Shown here: one piece after another, positions 30,527 through 39,523 of the stretch
How the letters are laid out: the number at the start of each line of letters is the position of its first letter
Position numbering within the stretch: the stretch's first letter is position 1
NCBI GenBank assembly: GCA_016870155.1
Contig: VGCE01000001.1
Location: 62,001-126,000, forward strand
Direction: 5' to 3'
Source: Actinomycetota bacterium
GTDB lineage: Bacteria > Actinomycetota > Thermoleophilia > Miltoncostaeales > Miltoncostaeaceae
Length of the DNA stretch: 64,000 bases
Position numbers and translations under genes: made by a program
Notes under the pieces: model-generated
Database searches by the model: none
What the model was told of the DNA's origin: nothing
What the model saw: the letters and a program-made list of their open reading frames with translations, nothing else

Positions 30527-32089
30527 CTAAACCACAATCAGCGACAGCGACCGCCCGGTGCCGCCGGTGGGCTGGGCGGTAATGACCCAGCGCCCGCGAC
30601 CGAGCGACGCCCCGCCGAGACTTCCCGAGAGGGCGAGCAGGTTGGCGCCATCCACGCCGTTCATCTCGATGGAGCCCACCACGCGCCGCGATCCATCACG
30701 ACGCACCGTGATGCGCACGCGCGACGCCTCGGAGAGCCCGAAGGTGACGCGGATCGGCTGCCCGGGCCGCACGCGCGACGGTCGCGCGCGCAGGTCGACC
30801 ACCAGCGCCGGGCCGGCGGTGGTGGATCCCGCCACGCCCGTGGCGGTCATCACCCCGGATGGCGCATAGGTGGGGTCCTGCGCCGGGTCGGTCCACTGCC
30901 AGGCCACCGGGGCCACGCCGTCGTCGCTCACGGTGGCCTGCGGCGCGATCGCCGGGCGGCCAGGGTCGGAGATCGTGGTGCCCGCGGAGAATGCGCCGCC
31001 CGACGGCCGCAACGACGCCTGGGTGACCGCCGCGCCGCCCATCACCGCCGGCCACGCCAGCACGGCGGACCCCGACCCGCTCACGGCAAGCCACGGCGGG
31101 CCGGCGATGACGCCGGCATCGGACACGTCGCGCGCAGCGCCCCAGGGCTGCCCTGCCGGGCGCTCGGCTGCCTGCACCACCCCGGCGCGCGACCACGCGG
31201 CCACGGCTCCTCCCGACGCATCGACGCCCACCCGGGCTGCGCGGGCCTGCGGGGCGGGTCGCGAGAGGTCGTCGGGCGCGGTCCATCCGCCGGTCACCGG
31301 TCGCAGCGCCGCCTGCACGACCACGGCATCGCCGCGGGTGAGCGACCAGGCCGCGAGCGCCGTGCCGTCCGGAGCGAGGGCCACCGATGGCTCGGCGATG
31401 AGCGCGGTGCTGGCGGGCGATGGCGTGTCGGGCGGCGAGAACCCACCCGCTGGCCCGCGGGTGGCCGAGCGCACGCGGTACGTGCCGCCATCGTCCTGGC
31501 GCCACAGCACGATGACCCCGGTGGGGCCGCCGGCCGCCGCCGGCGTTGATGCCCGCTCGCCCTCTGGCGATACCCGGGCCTGCGTGCCGAATCGCCCATT
31601 TCCGCGCCCGCAGGCCGCGCGTACTGCGGTCGATCCGCCCTCGTCCGACTGCCAGGCCACCAGGGGCCCGCAGCCGAGCCCGAAGGCCACGCGCGGCGCG
31701 AGGGCGACCCGGCCTGCCGCAGAGATCGCGGTGGCGGGTAGGAACCTCTTGCGGGCCGGACGTATGCTCGCGCGCACCCGGCCGCGCTCCACCCACGCCA
31801 CGGCGGCCCGGCCGTCGTCGGTCATGCCCACCGCCACGTCGGTGGCACCGCGCCCGCTGCCGGGGACGCGCACTGGCGAGAACCACGGCCCTGCCGGCGT
31901 GCGCAGGGTGGCCACCACGCCGTCGCGCGTGGACCACGCCGCCACCGCGCGGCCATCGTCGTTGCCGGCCACCGCCGGGGGGCCTGATCCACGGGTGGGC
32001 GGCGCCAATGCGGACGGCGGAAGCCACGGTGCCGATGCCGCTGCGGCGGGCACGACGAGGAGACCGGTGAGGGCGAGGGCGCGGACCAT
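30527..32089 (-). CDS. Secreted repeat protein, probable beta-propeller
   Basis: 520 residues with a clear signal peptide (RALALTGLLVVPAAAASA). Six or more repeats of about 50 residues follow, each with an AVAAWS-type strand and a VQAALRP or VRASIRP strand: DDGRAVAAWSTRDGVV, DDGRAAVAWVERGRV, PDGTALAAWSLTRGD, ASGGAVAAWSRAGVV, GSGSAVLAWPAV. This is the pattern of sialidase-like propeller blades. The last 100 residues look like an Ig-like or Big domain (LSEASRVRITVRRDG). Function unknown, possibly surface binding. ATG at 32089 is supported by a TACGAT box 6 bases upstream. Confidence 0.7.
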   Translation of the reverse strand: MVRALALTGLLVVPAAAASAPWLPPSALAPPTRGSGPPAVAGNDDGRAVAAWSTRDGVVATLRTPAGPWFSPVRVPGSGRGATDVAVGMTDDGRAAVAWVERGRVRASIRPARKRFLPATAISAAGRVALAPRVAFGLGCGPLVAWQSDEGGSTAVRAACGRGNGRFGTQARVSPEGERASTPAAAGGPTGVIVLWRQDDGGTYRVRSATRGPAGGFSPPDTPSPASTALIAEPSVALAPDGTALAAWSLTRGDAVVVQAALRPVTGGWTAPDDLSRPAPQARAARVGVDASGGAVAAWSRAGVVQAAERPAGQPWGAARDVSDAGVIAGPPWLAVSGSGSAVLAWPAVMGGAAVTQASLRPSGGAFSAGTTISDPGRPAIAPQATVSDDGVAPVAWQWTDPAQDPTYAPSGVMTATGVAGSTTAGPALVVDLRARPSRVRPGQPIRVTFGLSEASRVRITVRRDGSRRVVGSIEMNGVDGANLLALSGSLGGASLGRGRWVITAQPTGGTGRSLSLIVV

Positions 32090-32095
32090 CGGGTA

Positions 32096-32101
32096 ATCGT
32101 A
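32096..32101 (-). promoter_or_regulatory. Putative -10 box TACGAT of the secreted repeat protein gene
   Basis: On the minus strand TACGAT precedes the ATG at 32089 by 6 bases, in the 59-base divergent gap with the RpiR-type regulator gene. Confidence 0.5.
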
Positions 32102-32148
32102 GGTCGACCTGGGAAGGGAGGGGCGCGGGCCTGTCGAAACAGAGGCAC

Positions 32149-32952
32149 GTGCCACCTGACGCAACCGAGCTCGCCGAGGTCCTCCGCCGCGACTACGAGA
32201 GGTTCAGCCCGGCCCAGCAGACGCTGGCCCGCTACCTCGTGGACCACCTCGCGGAGCTGCCGCTGGTGTCCGCCCACGAGGTGGCCCAGGCCGCCCACTG
32301 CAGCCCAGCCACCGTCGTGCGCTTCGCGCAGGCCCTGGGTTATGCGGGCTACCCTGAACTGCAGCGCACCGTGCGCGAGGCCCATCGCCCCGGCCTGGGC
32401 GTACGCGCCGTGGGCCCGCCCGGGCAGCCCGGCCGCGTGCATGTGCTCGACACCGATCGCCTCGCCCTCGAGGACCTCGCCGCGCGGCTCGGGACGGAGG
32501 GCATGCAGCCGCTGGTCGCGCCGCTTGCCGGCGTCGCGCCGATCGTGGTGGCCGGGGACGCCGCCGCCCGGCCGGTGCTGGCCCTCCTCGAGGATCGCCT
32601 CGCACGGGGCGGCCGCGAGGTGCTCGTGGTCGATTCGGGCGAGCCGCGCATCCGGATGCGCCTGGGCGCTCTTGCCCGCGGCGGCGGCCTGATCGCCGTG
32701 TCTGTGGGCAAGGAGACCCGGCTGGCCGAGTACGCCGTTGCCGCCGCGCGGTCTGCCGGAGCGCCCGCCGTGGCGCTGGTGGACTCGAGCCTCTCTGCCG
32801 CCGCGCGCGCCCCCGTGGTGCGCGTGGTGCCGGCCGAGGAGCGCGGGGGAGAGCCCAGCCTCACGGCCTTCGTGGCGGTGGCGCAGGCCCTGGCGCATGG
32901 CATCGCGGCACACCGGCTCCCGCGGCGCACCCTGACAGCCATCCCCGCTTAG
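32149..32952 (+). CDS. RpiR family transcriptional regulator (HTH + SIS domain)
   Basis: 267 residues. The N-terminal HTH_6 domain has FSPAQQTLARYLVDHLAELP and the recognition-helix region AAHCSPATVVRFAQALGYAG (about residues 45-65). A C-terminal SIS sugar-phosphate-binding domain (about 125-250) is recognisable but weak, with PIVVAGDAAARP and GGLIAVSVGKETRLAE. Such regulators respond to phosphosugars. It may control the divergent secreted protein gene or pdxST downstream, though a hairpin terminator separates it from pdxS. GTG start with AGAGG just upstream. Confidence 0.8.
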   Translation: MPPDATELAEVLRRDYERFSPAQQTLARYLVDHLAELPLVSAHEVAQAAHCSPATVVRFAQALGYAGYPELQRTVREAHRPGLGVRAVGPPGQPGRVHVLDTDRLALEDLAARLGTEGMQPLVAPLAGVAPIVVAGDAAARPVLALLEDRLARGGREVLVVDSGEPRIRMRLGALARGGGLIAVSVGKETRLAEYAVAAARSAGAPAVALVDSSLSAAARAPVVRVVPAEERGGEPSLTAFVAVAQALAHGIAAHRLPRRTLTAIPA

Positions 32953-32970
32953 GCGCAACGCGCCTTTACT
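32951..32970 (+). terminator. Rho-independent-like terminator after the RpiR gene
   Basis: AGGCGC pairs with GCGCCT across an AAC loop directly at the stop codon and is followed by TTTACT, a short T-rich run unusual in this GC-rich sequence. It separates the regulator from the pdxS promoter. Confidence 0.5.
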
Positions 32971-32996
32971 GGTGCCCGGTCGGGCCCGCTCCGTTC

Positions 32997-33002
32997 TACA
33001 CT
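32997..33002 (+). promoter_or_regulatory. Putative -10 box TACACT of pdxS operon
   Basis: TACACT is 28 bases before the pdxS GTG. The implied 5' leader of about 20 bases carries AGGAG, a Shine-Dalgarno site 8 bases before the start. Confidence 0.45.
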
Positions 33003-33030
33003 CCCGCCAAATCCGACCAGGAGTTGTCGA

Positions 33031-33945
33031 GTGAGCGACGACGTCGCAGGCAACGGCGCTCAGGGCGCCACCGGGACCGCAGCCGTGAAGGCGGGCCTCG
33101 CCCGCATGCTCAAGGGCGGCGTCATCATGGACGTGGTTGACGCCGAGCAGGCGAGGATCGCCGAGGGCGCGGGGGCATGCGCCGTGATGGCCCTTGAGCG
33201 CATCCCGGCCGAGATCCGCTCGGCCGGCGGCGTGGCGCGCATGAGCGACCCCGAGATGATCATGGGGATCCAGGCGGCCGTCACCATCCCGGTGATGGCC
33301 AAGTGCCGCATTGGCCACCACGTCGAGGCGCAGGTGCTGCAGGCACTCGAGATCGACTATGTCGACGAGTCCGAGGTGCTCACCCCCGCCGATGAGTCGA
33401 GCCACGTGGACAAGCGGCAGTTCACCGTGCCGTTCGTGTGCGGCGCCACCAACCTTGGCGAGGCGCTTCGCCGCATCGCCGAGGGTGCCGCGATGATGCG
33501 TACGAAGGGCGAGGCGGGTACCGGCAACGTCGTGGAGGCCGTTCGCCACATGAAGACCATCACGCAGGACATCCGCCGCGTGGTGTCCGCCACGCCCGAT
33601 GAGCGCTTCGCGATCGCCAAGGAGATGGCGGCGCCGCTTGAGCTGGTCGAATGGGTGGGCCTGCACGGCCGCCTGCCGGTGGTGAACTTCTCGGCCGGTG
33701 GCATCGCCACCCCGGCCGACGCCGCCCTCATGATGCACCTGGGCGCCGATGGCGTGTTCGTGGGAAGCGGGATCTTCCTCAGCGAGGACCCGCCGGCCCG
33801 TGCGCGCGCCATTGTCGAGGCGACCACGCACTGGGATGACCCCGAGGTAGTGGCCCGGGTCTCGCGCGGCCTGCGCGAGGCCATGCCGGGCATCGAGATC
33901 GGCGAGCTTGGCGAGGGCGGCCTGCTGCAGACCAGGGGCTGGTGA
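33031..33945 (+). CDS. pdxS: Pyridoxal 5'-phosphate synthase subunit PdxS
   Basis: Synthase subunit of the DXP-independent vitamin B6 pathway, making PLP from ribose-5-phosphate, glyceraldehyde-3-phosphate and ammonia. 304 residues with [19 protein letters not shown], the [10 protein letters not shown] motif, [20 protein letters not shown], the phosphate-binding [16 protein letters not shown] and a second site [23 protein letters not shown] start with AGGAG upstream; the stop overlaps pdxT (GTGA). Confidence 0.97.
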   Translation: MSDDVAGNGAQGATGTAAVKAGLARMLKGGVIMDVVDAEQARIAEGAGACAVMALERIPAEIRSAGGVARMSDPEMIMGIQAAVTIPVMAKCRIGHHVEAQVLQALEIDYVDESEVLTPADESSHVDKRQFTVPFVCGATNLGEALRRIAEGAAMMRTKGEAGTGNVVEAVRHMKTITQDIRRVVSATPDERFAIAKEMAAPLELVEWVGLHGRLPVVNFSAGGIATPADAALMMHLGADGVFVGSGIFLSEDPPARARAIVEATTHWDDPEVVARVSRGLREAMPGIEIGELGEGGLLQTRGW

Positions 33946-34586
33946 GCGCGGTCGGGGCACGGCGCCCCCGCATTGGGGTGCTGGCCGTTCAGGGGGCGGT
34001 GTCCGAGCACGAGGCCGCGCTGGCAGACGTGGGCGCGCGCACCTCGCGCGTGCGGGTTCCCGCCGACCTCCATGGCCTCGCCGGGTTGGTCATCCCCGGG
34101 GGTGAGAGCACGACCTTCGGCCTCGTGGCCGGGGAGTCGGGCCTGCTCCACGCGGTGCGCGCGCGCGTGGACGCCGGCATGCCGGTGCTCGGTACCTGCG
34201 CGGGGATGATCATGCTGGCGAGCGGCATCGCCGGGGGTGGCCCGCAGCCGCTCGTCGGCGGAATGGACATCGTGGTGCGCAGGAATGCCTTCGGGCGCCA
34301 GGTGCACTCGTTCGAGGCCCCGGTGGAGGTTCCCGCGCTGGGTGACCCGCCCATGCGCGGTATCTTCATCCGTGCTCCCTGGATCGAGCAGGTCGGCCCG
34401 TCGGTCGAGGTGCTCGCCGAGCACGGGGGGCATCCGGTCGCCGCGCGCGATGCCACGCGAATCGTGGCGGCGTTCCACCCGGAGCTCACCGACGACCGCC
34501 GCCTTCACCGGCTGTTTGTCGAGGGCATCGGGATGAAGGCAGCAGGAACGGGGCACGAGGAGGACACAGTTGTCGGGGCACAGTAA
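33942..34586 (+). CDS. pdxT: Pyridoxal 5'-phosphate synthase glutaminase subunit PdxT
   Basis: Class I glutamine amidotransferase providing ammonia to PdxS. 214 residues with [17 protein letters not shown], the oxyanion-hole motif [10 protein letters not shown], the nucleophile in [11 protein letters not shown], the [12 protein letters not shown] motif and the catalytic [10 protein letters not shown] (His-Glu). The C-terminus extends 17 bases into the yebC gene, with a poorly conserved tail. Confidence 0.96.
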   Translation: MSAVGARRPRIGVLAVQGAVSEHEAALADVGARTSRVRVPADLHGLAGLVIPGGESTTFGLVAGESGLLHAVRARVDAGMPVLGTCAGMIMLASGIAGGGPQPLVGGMDIVVRRNAFGRQVHSFEAPVEVPALGDPPMRGIFIRAPWIEQVGPSVEVLAEHGGHPVAARDATRIVAAFHPELTDDRRLHRLFVEGIGMKAAGTGHEEDTVVGAQ

Positions 34587-35322
34587 GTGGGCCACCATCA
34601 AGCGCAAGAAGGGCGCGGCCGACGCCAAGCGCGGCCAGCTCTTCTCGAAGCTCTCGCGGGCCATCACCGTGGCCGCGCGCGAGGGCGGGGGAGACCCCGT
34701 CTCGAACACGGCACTGGCCACGGCCGTGGAGAAGGCGCGCGCGAACTCCATGCCCAAGGACAACATCGAGCGTGCCATCCAGAAGGGCACCGGCGCCGGC
34801 GTTGACGGCGTGGACTACGAGGCGGTCACGTACGAGGGCTACGGCCCGGGTGGCGTGGCCATCATCTGCGTGGCGCTCACCGACAACCGCAACCGCACCG
34901 CCAGCGACGTGCGGCACATCTTCACCAAGAACGGATCCGAGCTGGGCACGCCCGGCAGCGTCGCGTGGCAGTTCGAGCGCAAGGGGATCATCCTGGTCGA
35001 CTCCGAGGGCGTTGACGAGGATGCCCTCATGGACGCCGCCCTCGAGGGCGGTGCCGAGGACATCACCGAGGACGGCTCGCAGTGGCAGGTGGTCACCGAG
35101 GCGGCAGACCTCTCCGCCGTGCGCGACAGCCTCCAGAGCGCCGGCTTCCCGGCGGCGTCCGCGGACATCACCATGCTTCCCAGGACCACGGTGGCGGCGG
35201 GCGAGAAGGAGGCCCGCCAGCTGCTCCGCCTCATCGACAGCCTCGAGGAGAACGACGACGTCCAGGACGTCTATGCAAACTTCGACATCTCCGAGGAGGT
35301 CATGGAGGCCGTCGCCGGATAG
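34570..35322 (+). CDS. YebC/PmpR family translation or transcription factor
   Basis: 250 residues of the conserved YebC family: [20 protein letters not shown] at the start, ARANSMPKDNIERAIQKGTG, YEGYGPGGVAIICVALTDNR, and an acidic C-terminal domain (SLEENDDVQDVYANFDIS). Members have been described as DNA-binding regulators and more recently as factors easing translation of proline-rich stretches; the sequence does not decide between these. The TTG start is fixed by the invariant SGHSKW and GAGGAGG upstream. It precedes ruvC, as is common in bacteria. Confidence 0.92.
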   Translation: MSGHSKWATIKRKKGAADAKRGQLFSKLSRAITVAAREGGGDPVSNTALATAVEKARANSMPKDNIERAIQKGTGAGVDGVDYEAVTYEGYGPGGVAIICVALTDNRNRTASDVRHIFTKNGSELGTPGSVAWQFERKGIILVDSEGVDEDALMDAALEGGAEDITEDGSQWQVVTEAADLSAVRDSLQSAGFPAASADITMLPRTTVAAGEKEARQLLRLIDSLEENDDVQDVYANFDISEEVMEAVAG

Positions 35323-35334
35323 GGGGGCGGCCCG

Positions 35335-35832
35335 GTGATCGTGCTGGGGATCGACCCGGGCCTGGCCAACACCGGGTACGCAGTCGTGCGCCGCGCGGGC
35401 AGCCGGATGCAGGTGCTGGCCCATGGAACGCTGCGCACGAAGGCGCCCACGCCCACCGAGGATCGCCTGCTGGCCCTGCACGAGGGGCTCGCCGAGGTGA
35501 TCGCGGCGCAGGCCCCCGACGCCGCGTGCATCGAGGCCTTCTTCGTGCATCCGGTGAGCAAGGCGGCGATGGGCATGGCCGCGGCGCGTGGCGCCCTGCT
35601 GGTGGCCTGCGCCCGGGCGGGCCTGTCGGTGGCCGAGTACACCCCCACGGCCATCAAGCAGTCGATCGCCGGCAACGGCCGCGCCGGCAAGGACCAGGTG
35701 CGGGCGATGGTGGCGCGCCTCACGGGCATCGACACCGGCACCGACCACGAGGCCGACGCCATCGCGGCGGCCATCTGCCACGCGTCGGCGGGCCCGCTGC
35801 AGGCCGCGACCCTCGTCCGGGAGCGGCGTTAG
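35335..35832 (+). CDS. ruvC: Holliday junction endodeoxyribonuclease RuvC
   Basis: 165 residues. Resolves Holliday junctions together with RuvAB. Acidic catalytic residues lie in LGIDPGLANTGYAVV (D7), CIEAFFVHP (the Glu) and TDHEADAIAAAICHA (the terminal Asp pair). GTG start, 12 bases after yebC. The C-terminus is compact. Confidence 0.94.
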   Translation: MIVLGIDPGLANTGYAVVRRAGSRMQVLAHGTLRTKAPTPTEDRLLALHEGLAEVIAAQAPDAACIEAFFVHPVSKAAMGMAAARGALLVACARAGLSVAEYTPTAIKQSIAGNGRAGKDQVRAMVARLTGIDTGTDHEADAIAAAICHASAGPLQAATLVRERR

Positions 35833-35835
35833 CCT
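35830..35835 (+). promoter_or_regulatory. Putative internal -10 box TAGCCT before ruvA
   Basis: TAGCCT overlaps the ruvC stop and lies 7 bases before the ruvA ATG at 35843, suggesting an internal leaderless promoter that makes ruvAB independent of the upstream genes. Confidence 0.45.
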
Positions 35836-35842
35836 GCACGGC

Positions 35843-36421
35843 ATGATCCGGTTCGTGCGCGGGCACCTGGTGGCCGCTGACGCCGATGGCGTGGTGGTGG
35901 GCATGGGGGGAATGGGATTCGGCGTGCGGATCTCCGATTCCACGCGGGCCGATCTGCCCGGCATCGGCAGCGAGGTGGTGCTGCACACGCACCTGGTGGT
36001 GCGAGAGGACGCCCTCGATCTCTACGGGTTCTCCGACGAGTCCGAGCGGCTCATCTTCGAGTCGCTGTTGGCCGTGAACGGCGTGGGCCCGCGCAGCGCC
36101 CTCGCCATCTGCGGCCTGGGCACGCCGCAGGCCGTTGCCCTGGCGATCGGCGGTGGCGATGTGGCGTACATCTCCAAGGCCGCGGGAGTGGGGAAGAAGA
36201 CCGCCGAGAGGGTCATCCTCGAACTGCGCGACAAGGTGGGCGTGGCCGGTGGCGCCGACGTGAACGGCATTGTGGCCACCGGGCCGCGCGGCGGGGCGCG
36301 CGAGGGGCTCGTGGCCCTGGGCTTCCGGCCCGATAAGGTGGATGCCGCGCTCGCGGGGGCGGACGCCGACATGGACGAGGAGGCCCTCATCCGCCACGGC
36401 CTCGCGGTGCTCGGCCGATGA
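35843..36421 (+). CDS. ruvA: Holliday junction DNA helicase subunit RuvA
   Basis: 192 residues: OB-fold domain ([20 protein letters not shown] and [17 protein letters not shown]), helix-hairpin-helix domain ([39 protein letters not shown]) and C-terminal RuvB-binding domain ([19 protein letters not shown]). ATG at 35843; the stop overlaps ruvB (ATGA). Confidence 0.95.
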   Translation: MIRFVRGHLVAADADGVVVGMGGMGFGVRISDSTRADLPGIGSEVVLHTHLVVREDALDLYGFSDESERLIFESLLAVNGVGPRSALAICGLGTPQAVALAIGGGDVAYISKAAGVGKKTAERVILELRDKVGVAGGADVNGIVATGPRGGAREGLVALGFRPDKVDAALAGADADMDEEALIRHGLAVLGR

Positions 36422-37488
36422 CCGACGACGACCGCCTGGCCGACCCCGAGGTGGCGCCCGAGGAGCAGTCGTTCGACACATCGCTGCGCCCGCGCACCCT
36501 CGACGACTTCATCGGCCAGGAGTCCGTGTGCCAGCAGCTGGGCATCTTCCTCGAGGCGGCGCGCCAGCGGCAGGAGGCCCTCGACCACGTGCTGCTGGCG
36601 GGCCCGCCCGGCCTGGGCAAGACGTCGCTGGCCATCATCCTGGCGTCGGAGATGGGCGTGGAGATCACCGTCACCAGCGGCCCGGTGCTCGAGCGCAAGG
36701 GCGACCTCGCGGCCATCCTCACGGCCCTCGGTCCCGGTGACGTGCTGTTCGTGGACGAGATCCACCGCATGAACCGTTCGGTGGAGGAGGTGCTCTACCC
36801 GGCCATGGAGGACTTCCAGCTCGACGTGGTGCTGGGCCAGGGGCCGCAGGCCCGCACGCTCAGGCTCGACCTGCCGAGGTTCACGCTGGTGGGCGCCACC
36901 ACCAGGTCGGGCCTGCTCACCACGCCGCTTCGCGACCGCTTCGGGGTGGTGCAGCGCCTCGACTACTACGGGCCCGACGACCTCGCGCGCATCATCCGGC
37001 GCTCGGCCGACCTGCTGGGGCTCGAGGTGCTGCCCGACGGCGCCGTGGCCATCGCGGTGCGCTCGCGCGGCACCCCCCGAATCGCAAACCGCCTGCTCCG
37101 CAGGGTGCGCGATGTCGCCCAGGTGAAGGGCATGGGTGCCATAGGCGCGGGCGTGGCCGAGGATGCCCTGGCCATCCTCGAGGTGGACGAAGCCGGCCTC
37201 GACGACCTCGACCGCAAGATCCTCACCCACCTGGCGGTCACCTTCAGCGGGCGCCCCACAGGGCTCGGCACGCTGGCCGATGCGGTGGGCGAGAGCCCCG
37301 ACACCATCGAGGACGTCTACGAGCCGTTCCTGCTGCAGCAGGGCCTGCTGGCGCGCACGCCACGCGGACGTGTGGCCACCCCGCGCGCATACGCACACCT
37401 GGGGCTCGAGGTGCCGAAGGTCGCCGCCGCCCAGGACTCCCTGTTTGACGACGGCGACCCCGGCGCGGCGTGGGGATCGGTGCGCTAG
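36418..37488 (+). CDS. ruvB: Holliday junction DNA helicase subunit RuvB
   Basis: 356-residue AAA+ motor driving branch migration. Features: [13 protein letters not shown], Walker [12 protein letters not shown], Walker [17 protein letters not shown], sensor 1 [20 protein letters not shown] with the arginine finger, and a C-terminal winged helix ([20 protein letters not shown]). Coupled to ruvA. All catalytic motifs are intact. Confidence 0.97.
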   Translation: MTDDDRLADPEVAPEEQSFDTSLRPRTLDDFIGQESVCQQLGIFLEAARQRQEALDHVLLAGPPGLGKTSLAIILASEMGVEITVTSGPVLERKGDLAAILTALGPGDVLFVDEIHRMNRSVEEVLYPAMEDFQLDVVLGQGPQARTLRLDLPRFTLVGATTRSGLLTTPLRDRFGVVQRLDYYGPDDLARIIRRSADLLGLEVLPDGAVAIAVRSRGTPRIANRLLRRVRDVAQVKGMGAIGAGVAEDALAILEVDEAGLDDLDRKILTHLAVTFSGRPTGLGTLADAVGESPDTIEDVYEPFLLQQGLLARTPRGRVATPRAYAHLGLEVPKVAAAQDSLFDDGDPGAAWGSVR

Positions 37489-37511
37489 GCGCCCGTTACC
37501 GGGGCCGGCGG

Positions 37512-37892
37512 CTACCTCTTCTGCGCGAAGGTCATCTCGAGGTTGACGCCCTCGGGGATGCTCTCCACCGCGTCGAGGGTGAACTCGTAGATCGACCCAC
37601 CCGTGGTGAACGTCGCGTCGGTGATGTCGTACGAGCCCTCGTACTCGGTCTCGACCGTCGTTTTCGGCTCCCCCATGTTGGTTCCGGTGAGCTCGATCTG
37701 CACGGTGCGGGCCGATGCGCCCCCGCCCAGCGGCACCTTGGCCGTGCAGGCCTCCTCGGCGCCGATGCAGGGAATGGGCGCCGCGGCGGCGGCGGTGGAT
37801 GCCGTGTCGGATGAGCTGCCGCAACCTGCGAGGACGAGCGCGCCCCCGACCAGCCCGGCGGCGGCGAGTGAGGTGATGCGGTTGCGGATCAT
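37512..37892 (-). CDS. Putative lipoprotein
   Basis: 126 residues with a lipoprotein signal (SLAAAGLVGGALVLAGC), so it should be lipid-anchored at the cysteine near residue 24. The rest is a small beta-rich domain with two cysteines (PCIGAEEACTAKVPLG) and alternating charged strands (VQIELTGTNMGEPKTTVETE). No family recognised. SD AGGAGG precedes the ATG, which overlaps the upstream glycosyltransferase stop by 4 bases, so the two are co-translated. Confidence 0.72.
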   Translation of the reverse strand: MIRNRITSLAAAGLVGGALVLAGCGSSSDTASTAAAAAPIPCIGAEEACTAKVPLGGGASARTVQIELTGTNMGEPKTTVETEYEGSYDITDATFTTGGSIYEFTLDAVESIPEGVNLEMTFAQKR

Positions 37893-39088
37893 GCGTGGCC
37901 TCCTGTGGGAGCCGGGGATGTTCTGGCGCCGCCGGGCCGCTTGGCGTCGAGGACCTCGTGGTAGATGGCCTCGATGCGGTCGGTGACCCGGGGCCAGTCG
38001 AACTCCTGCTCCACCGCGATTCGTCCCCGGCGGGCGATTTCCTCGGCGCGGGCCGGGTCGTCGAGCACCTCGGCGATGCCCCGCGCGAGTTCCGTCGCGT
38101 CGTGCGGCGGCACGAAGCGGCCGGGGACCGCACCGCGGATCACCTGGCGGAACCCCACGTTGTCGGCCGCGACCACCGGGGTGCCCGACGCCAGGGCCTC
38201 GAGCAGAACCACGCCGAATGACGCCAGCACGCATGGGGCGGCCATGACATCTGCTTCGCGGTAGAAGCGGGGGCGCTCCTCGTTGAGCAGGCCGAGCCAC
38301 TCCACGCGGTCCCACACCCCGAGCGACCTCGCCTTGCGCTCGTACACCGGGCGCGCAGGGCCGTCACCGATCACCTGCACGGTGAACTCCCGGCCCTCGG
38401 CCTTGAGGATCGCCGCGGCCTCGAGCAGGTCGGCCAGGGCGTTGCGGGGGTCGAAGCGGCCGACGAAGAGGATGCGCCGCGCGCCGGCCGGGCGCTGCTC
38501 GCCCTGCCCCAGCGGGCGGTAGAGCGAGCAGTCGATGCCGTTGGGCACGACGTCCCACTCGCCGGGGAAGTAGCGGCCGAGCGCGGCGATGCAGGCGTCG
38601 GAGACCGCGATGCGCCGGTCGAGGCGCGCCAGCGAGTTGCGCACGTAGGTGCCGATGCGGTCGTAGAGCCAGTGGCCCTCGTCGAAGTAGGTGTGGAACG
38701 TGCCGACGGTGCATGGCGCCGTGGAGGCCCTGAGCACCCCCATGGGGAGGGTGGGCGATGCCAGGCCCTGCGCGTGCACCACGTCCATGCCGCGCACCGC
38801 GCGCGCGATCTGGTGCTTGATGCCAAGGCCCACGGTGAGCCGCGCGATGGAGCCGTTGGCCACCACGGGCAGCGACCTGCCGATGCGCGTGGTGCGGTAG
38901 CCGTGCACCCGACGGGCCTCGCGGTCGAGCTCGGCGACCTCGGCAGGCTCTCCCATGTTCCCGGTGACCACGGTGACGTCGTGGCCCCGCTGGGCGAGTT
39001 CGCGCGAGAGGAAGTGCACGTGCTCGCTCACGCCCCCGAGGACGGGGTAGGCGTACTCGGTGACCATCGCGATGGACAGGGGCCTCAC
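37889..39088 (-). CDS. GT4 family glycosyltransferase (PimA/GtfA-like)
   Basis: 399 residues, GT-B fold. The N-terminal acceptor domain begins SIAMVTEYAYPVLGGVSEHV with a glycine-rich loop; GNMGEPAEVAEL and HTYFDEGHWLYDRIG follow. The C-terminal donor domain has RRILFVGRFDPRNALADLLE, VIGDGPARPVYE and the retaining-GT motif SFGVVLLEALASGTPVVA (E..G..E..A.G.P). The family includes phosphatidylinositol mannosyltransferases and other envelope enzymes; the acceptor here is not certain. GTG at 39088 lies 8 bases after a TACGGT box. Confidence 0.85.
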   Translation of the reverse strand: MRPLSIAMVTEYAYPVLGGVSEHVHFLSRELAQRGHDVTVVTGNMGEPAEVAELDREARRVHGYRTTRIGRSLPVVANGSIARLTVGLGIKHQIARAVRGMDVVHAQGLASPTLPMGVLRASTAPCTVGTFHTYFDEGHWLYDRIGTYVRNSLARLDRRIAVSDACIAALGRYFPGEWDVVPNGIDCSLYRPLGQGEQRPAGARRILFVGRFDPRNALADLLEAAAILKAEGREFTVQVIGDGPARPVYERKARSLGVWDRVEWLGLLNEERPRFYREADVMAAPCVLASFGVVLLEALASGTPVVAADNVGFRQVIRGAVPGRFVPPHDATELARGIAEVLDDPARAEEIARRGRIAVEQEFDWPRVTDRIEAIYHEVLDAKRPGGARTSPAPTGGHA

Positions 39089-39096
39089 GGATGGCC

Positions 39097-39102
39097 ACCG
39101 TA
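39097..39102 (-). promoter_or_regulatory. Putative -10 box TACGGT of the glycosyltransferase gene
   Basis: On the minus strand TACGGT precedes the GTG at 39088 by 8 bases, without a Shine-Dalgarno sequence. Confidence 0.45.
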
Positions 39103-39151
39103 CCACGCCCGCCGGGGTGATCCGATCGCCCCAGGGCAGTGTCTGCGCTGC

Positions 39152-39157
39152 TAGCCT
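39152..39157 (+). promoter_or_regulatory. Putative -10 box TAGCCT of yajC-secDF
   Basis: TAGCCT lies 39 bases before the yajC ATG, giving a leader of about 32 bases that includes GGAGG. It faces the glycosyltransferase promoter in the same intergenic region. Confidence 0.45.
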
Positions 39158-39196
39158 GCGCGCGTCCCGCATGCCATTCCGGAGGCCAAAACCCGC

Positions 39197-39490
39197 ATGT
39201 CATCTGCGGTCCTTCTGCCCATATACATCATCATCTTCGTGGCGCTCATCTACTTCGTGGGCATCCGCCCGCAGCAGAAGCGCCGCCGCGAGATGGAGGA
39301 ACTCGCCCGCACGCTGTCGCCGGGTGACGAGGTGCTCACCACCTCGGGCATCTACGGCGTCGTCTCCGAGGTGGAGGACGGTGGCACGATCATCCTGCAG
39401 GTGGCCGAGGACGTGGACATCCGCATCTCGCAGCAGGCCGTGGCCCGCAAGACGAGCCCCGCGGCCGACGCAGCAGCGGCCGCCGACTAG
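39197..39490 (+). CDS. yajC: Preprotein translocase subunit YajC
   Basis: 97 residues: one N-terminal membrane helix (LLPIYIIIFVALIYFVGIRP), the family motif RPQQKRRREMEELARTLSPG, then the small cytoplasmic beta domain (GDEVLTTSGIYGVVSEVEDG, DVDIRISQQAVARKT). It associates with SecDF and YidC. ATG preceded by GGAGG. secDF follows 33 bases later. Confidence 0.93.
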   Translation: MSSAVLLPIYIIIFVALIYFVGIRPQQKRRREMEELARTLSPGDEVLTTSGIYGVVSEVEDGGTIILQVAEDVDIRISQQAVARKTSPAADAAAAAD

Positions 39491-39523
39491 GCGCGACGCC
39501 ATTCGCTTGTCACTGATCGGGGC

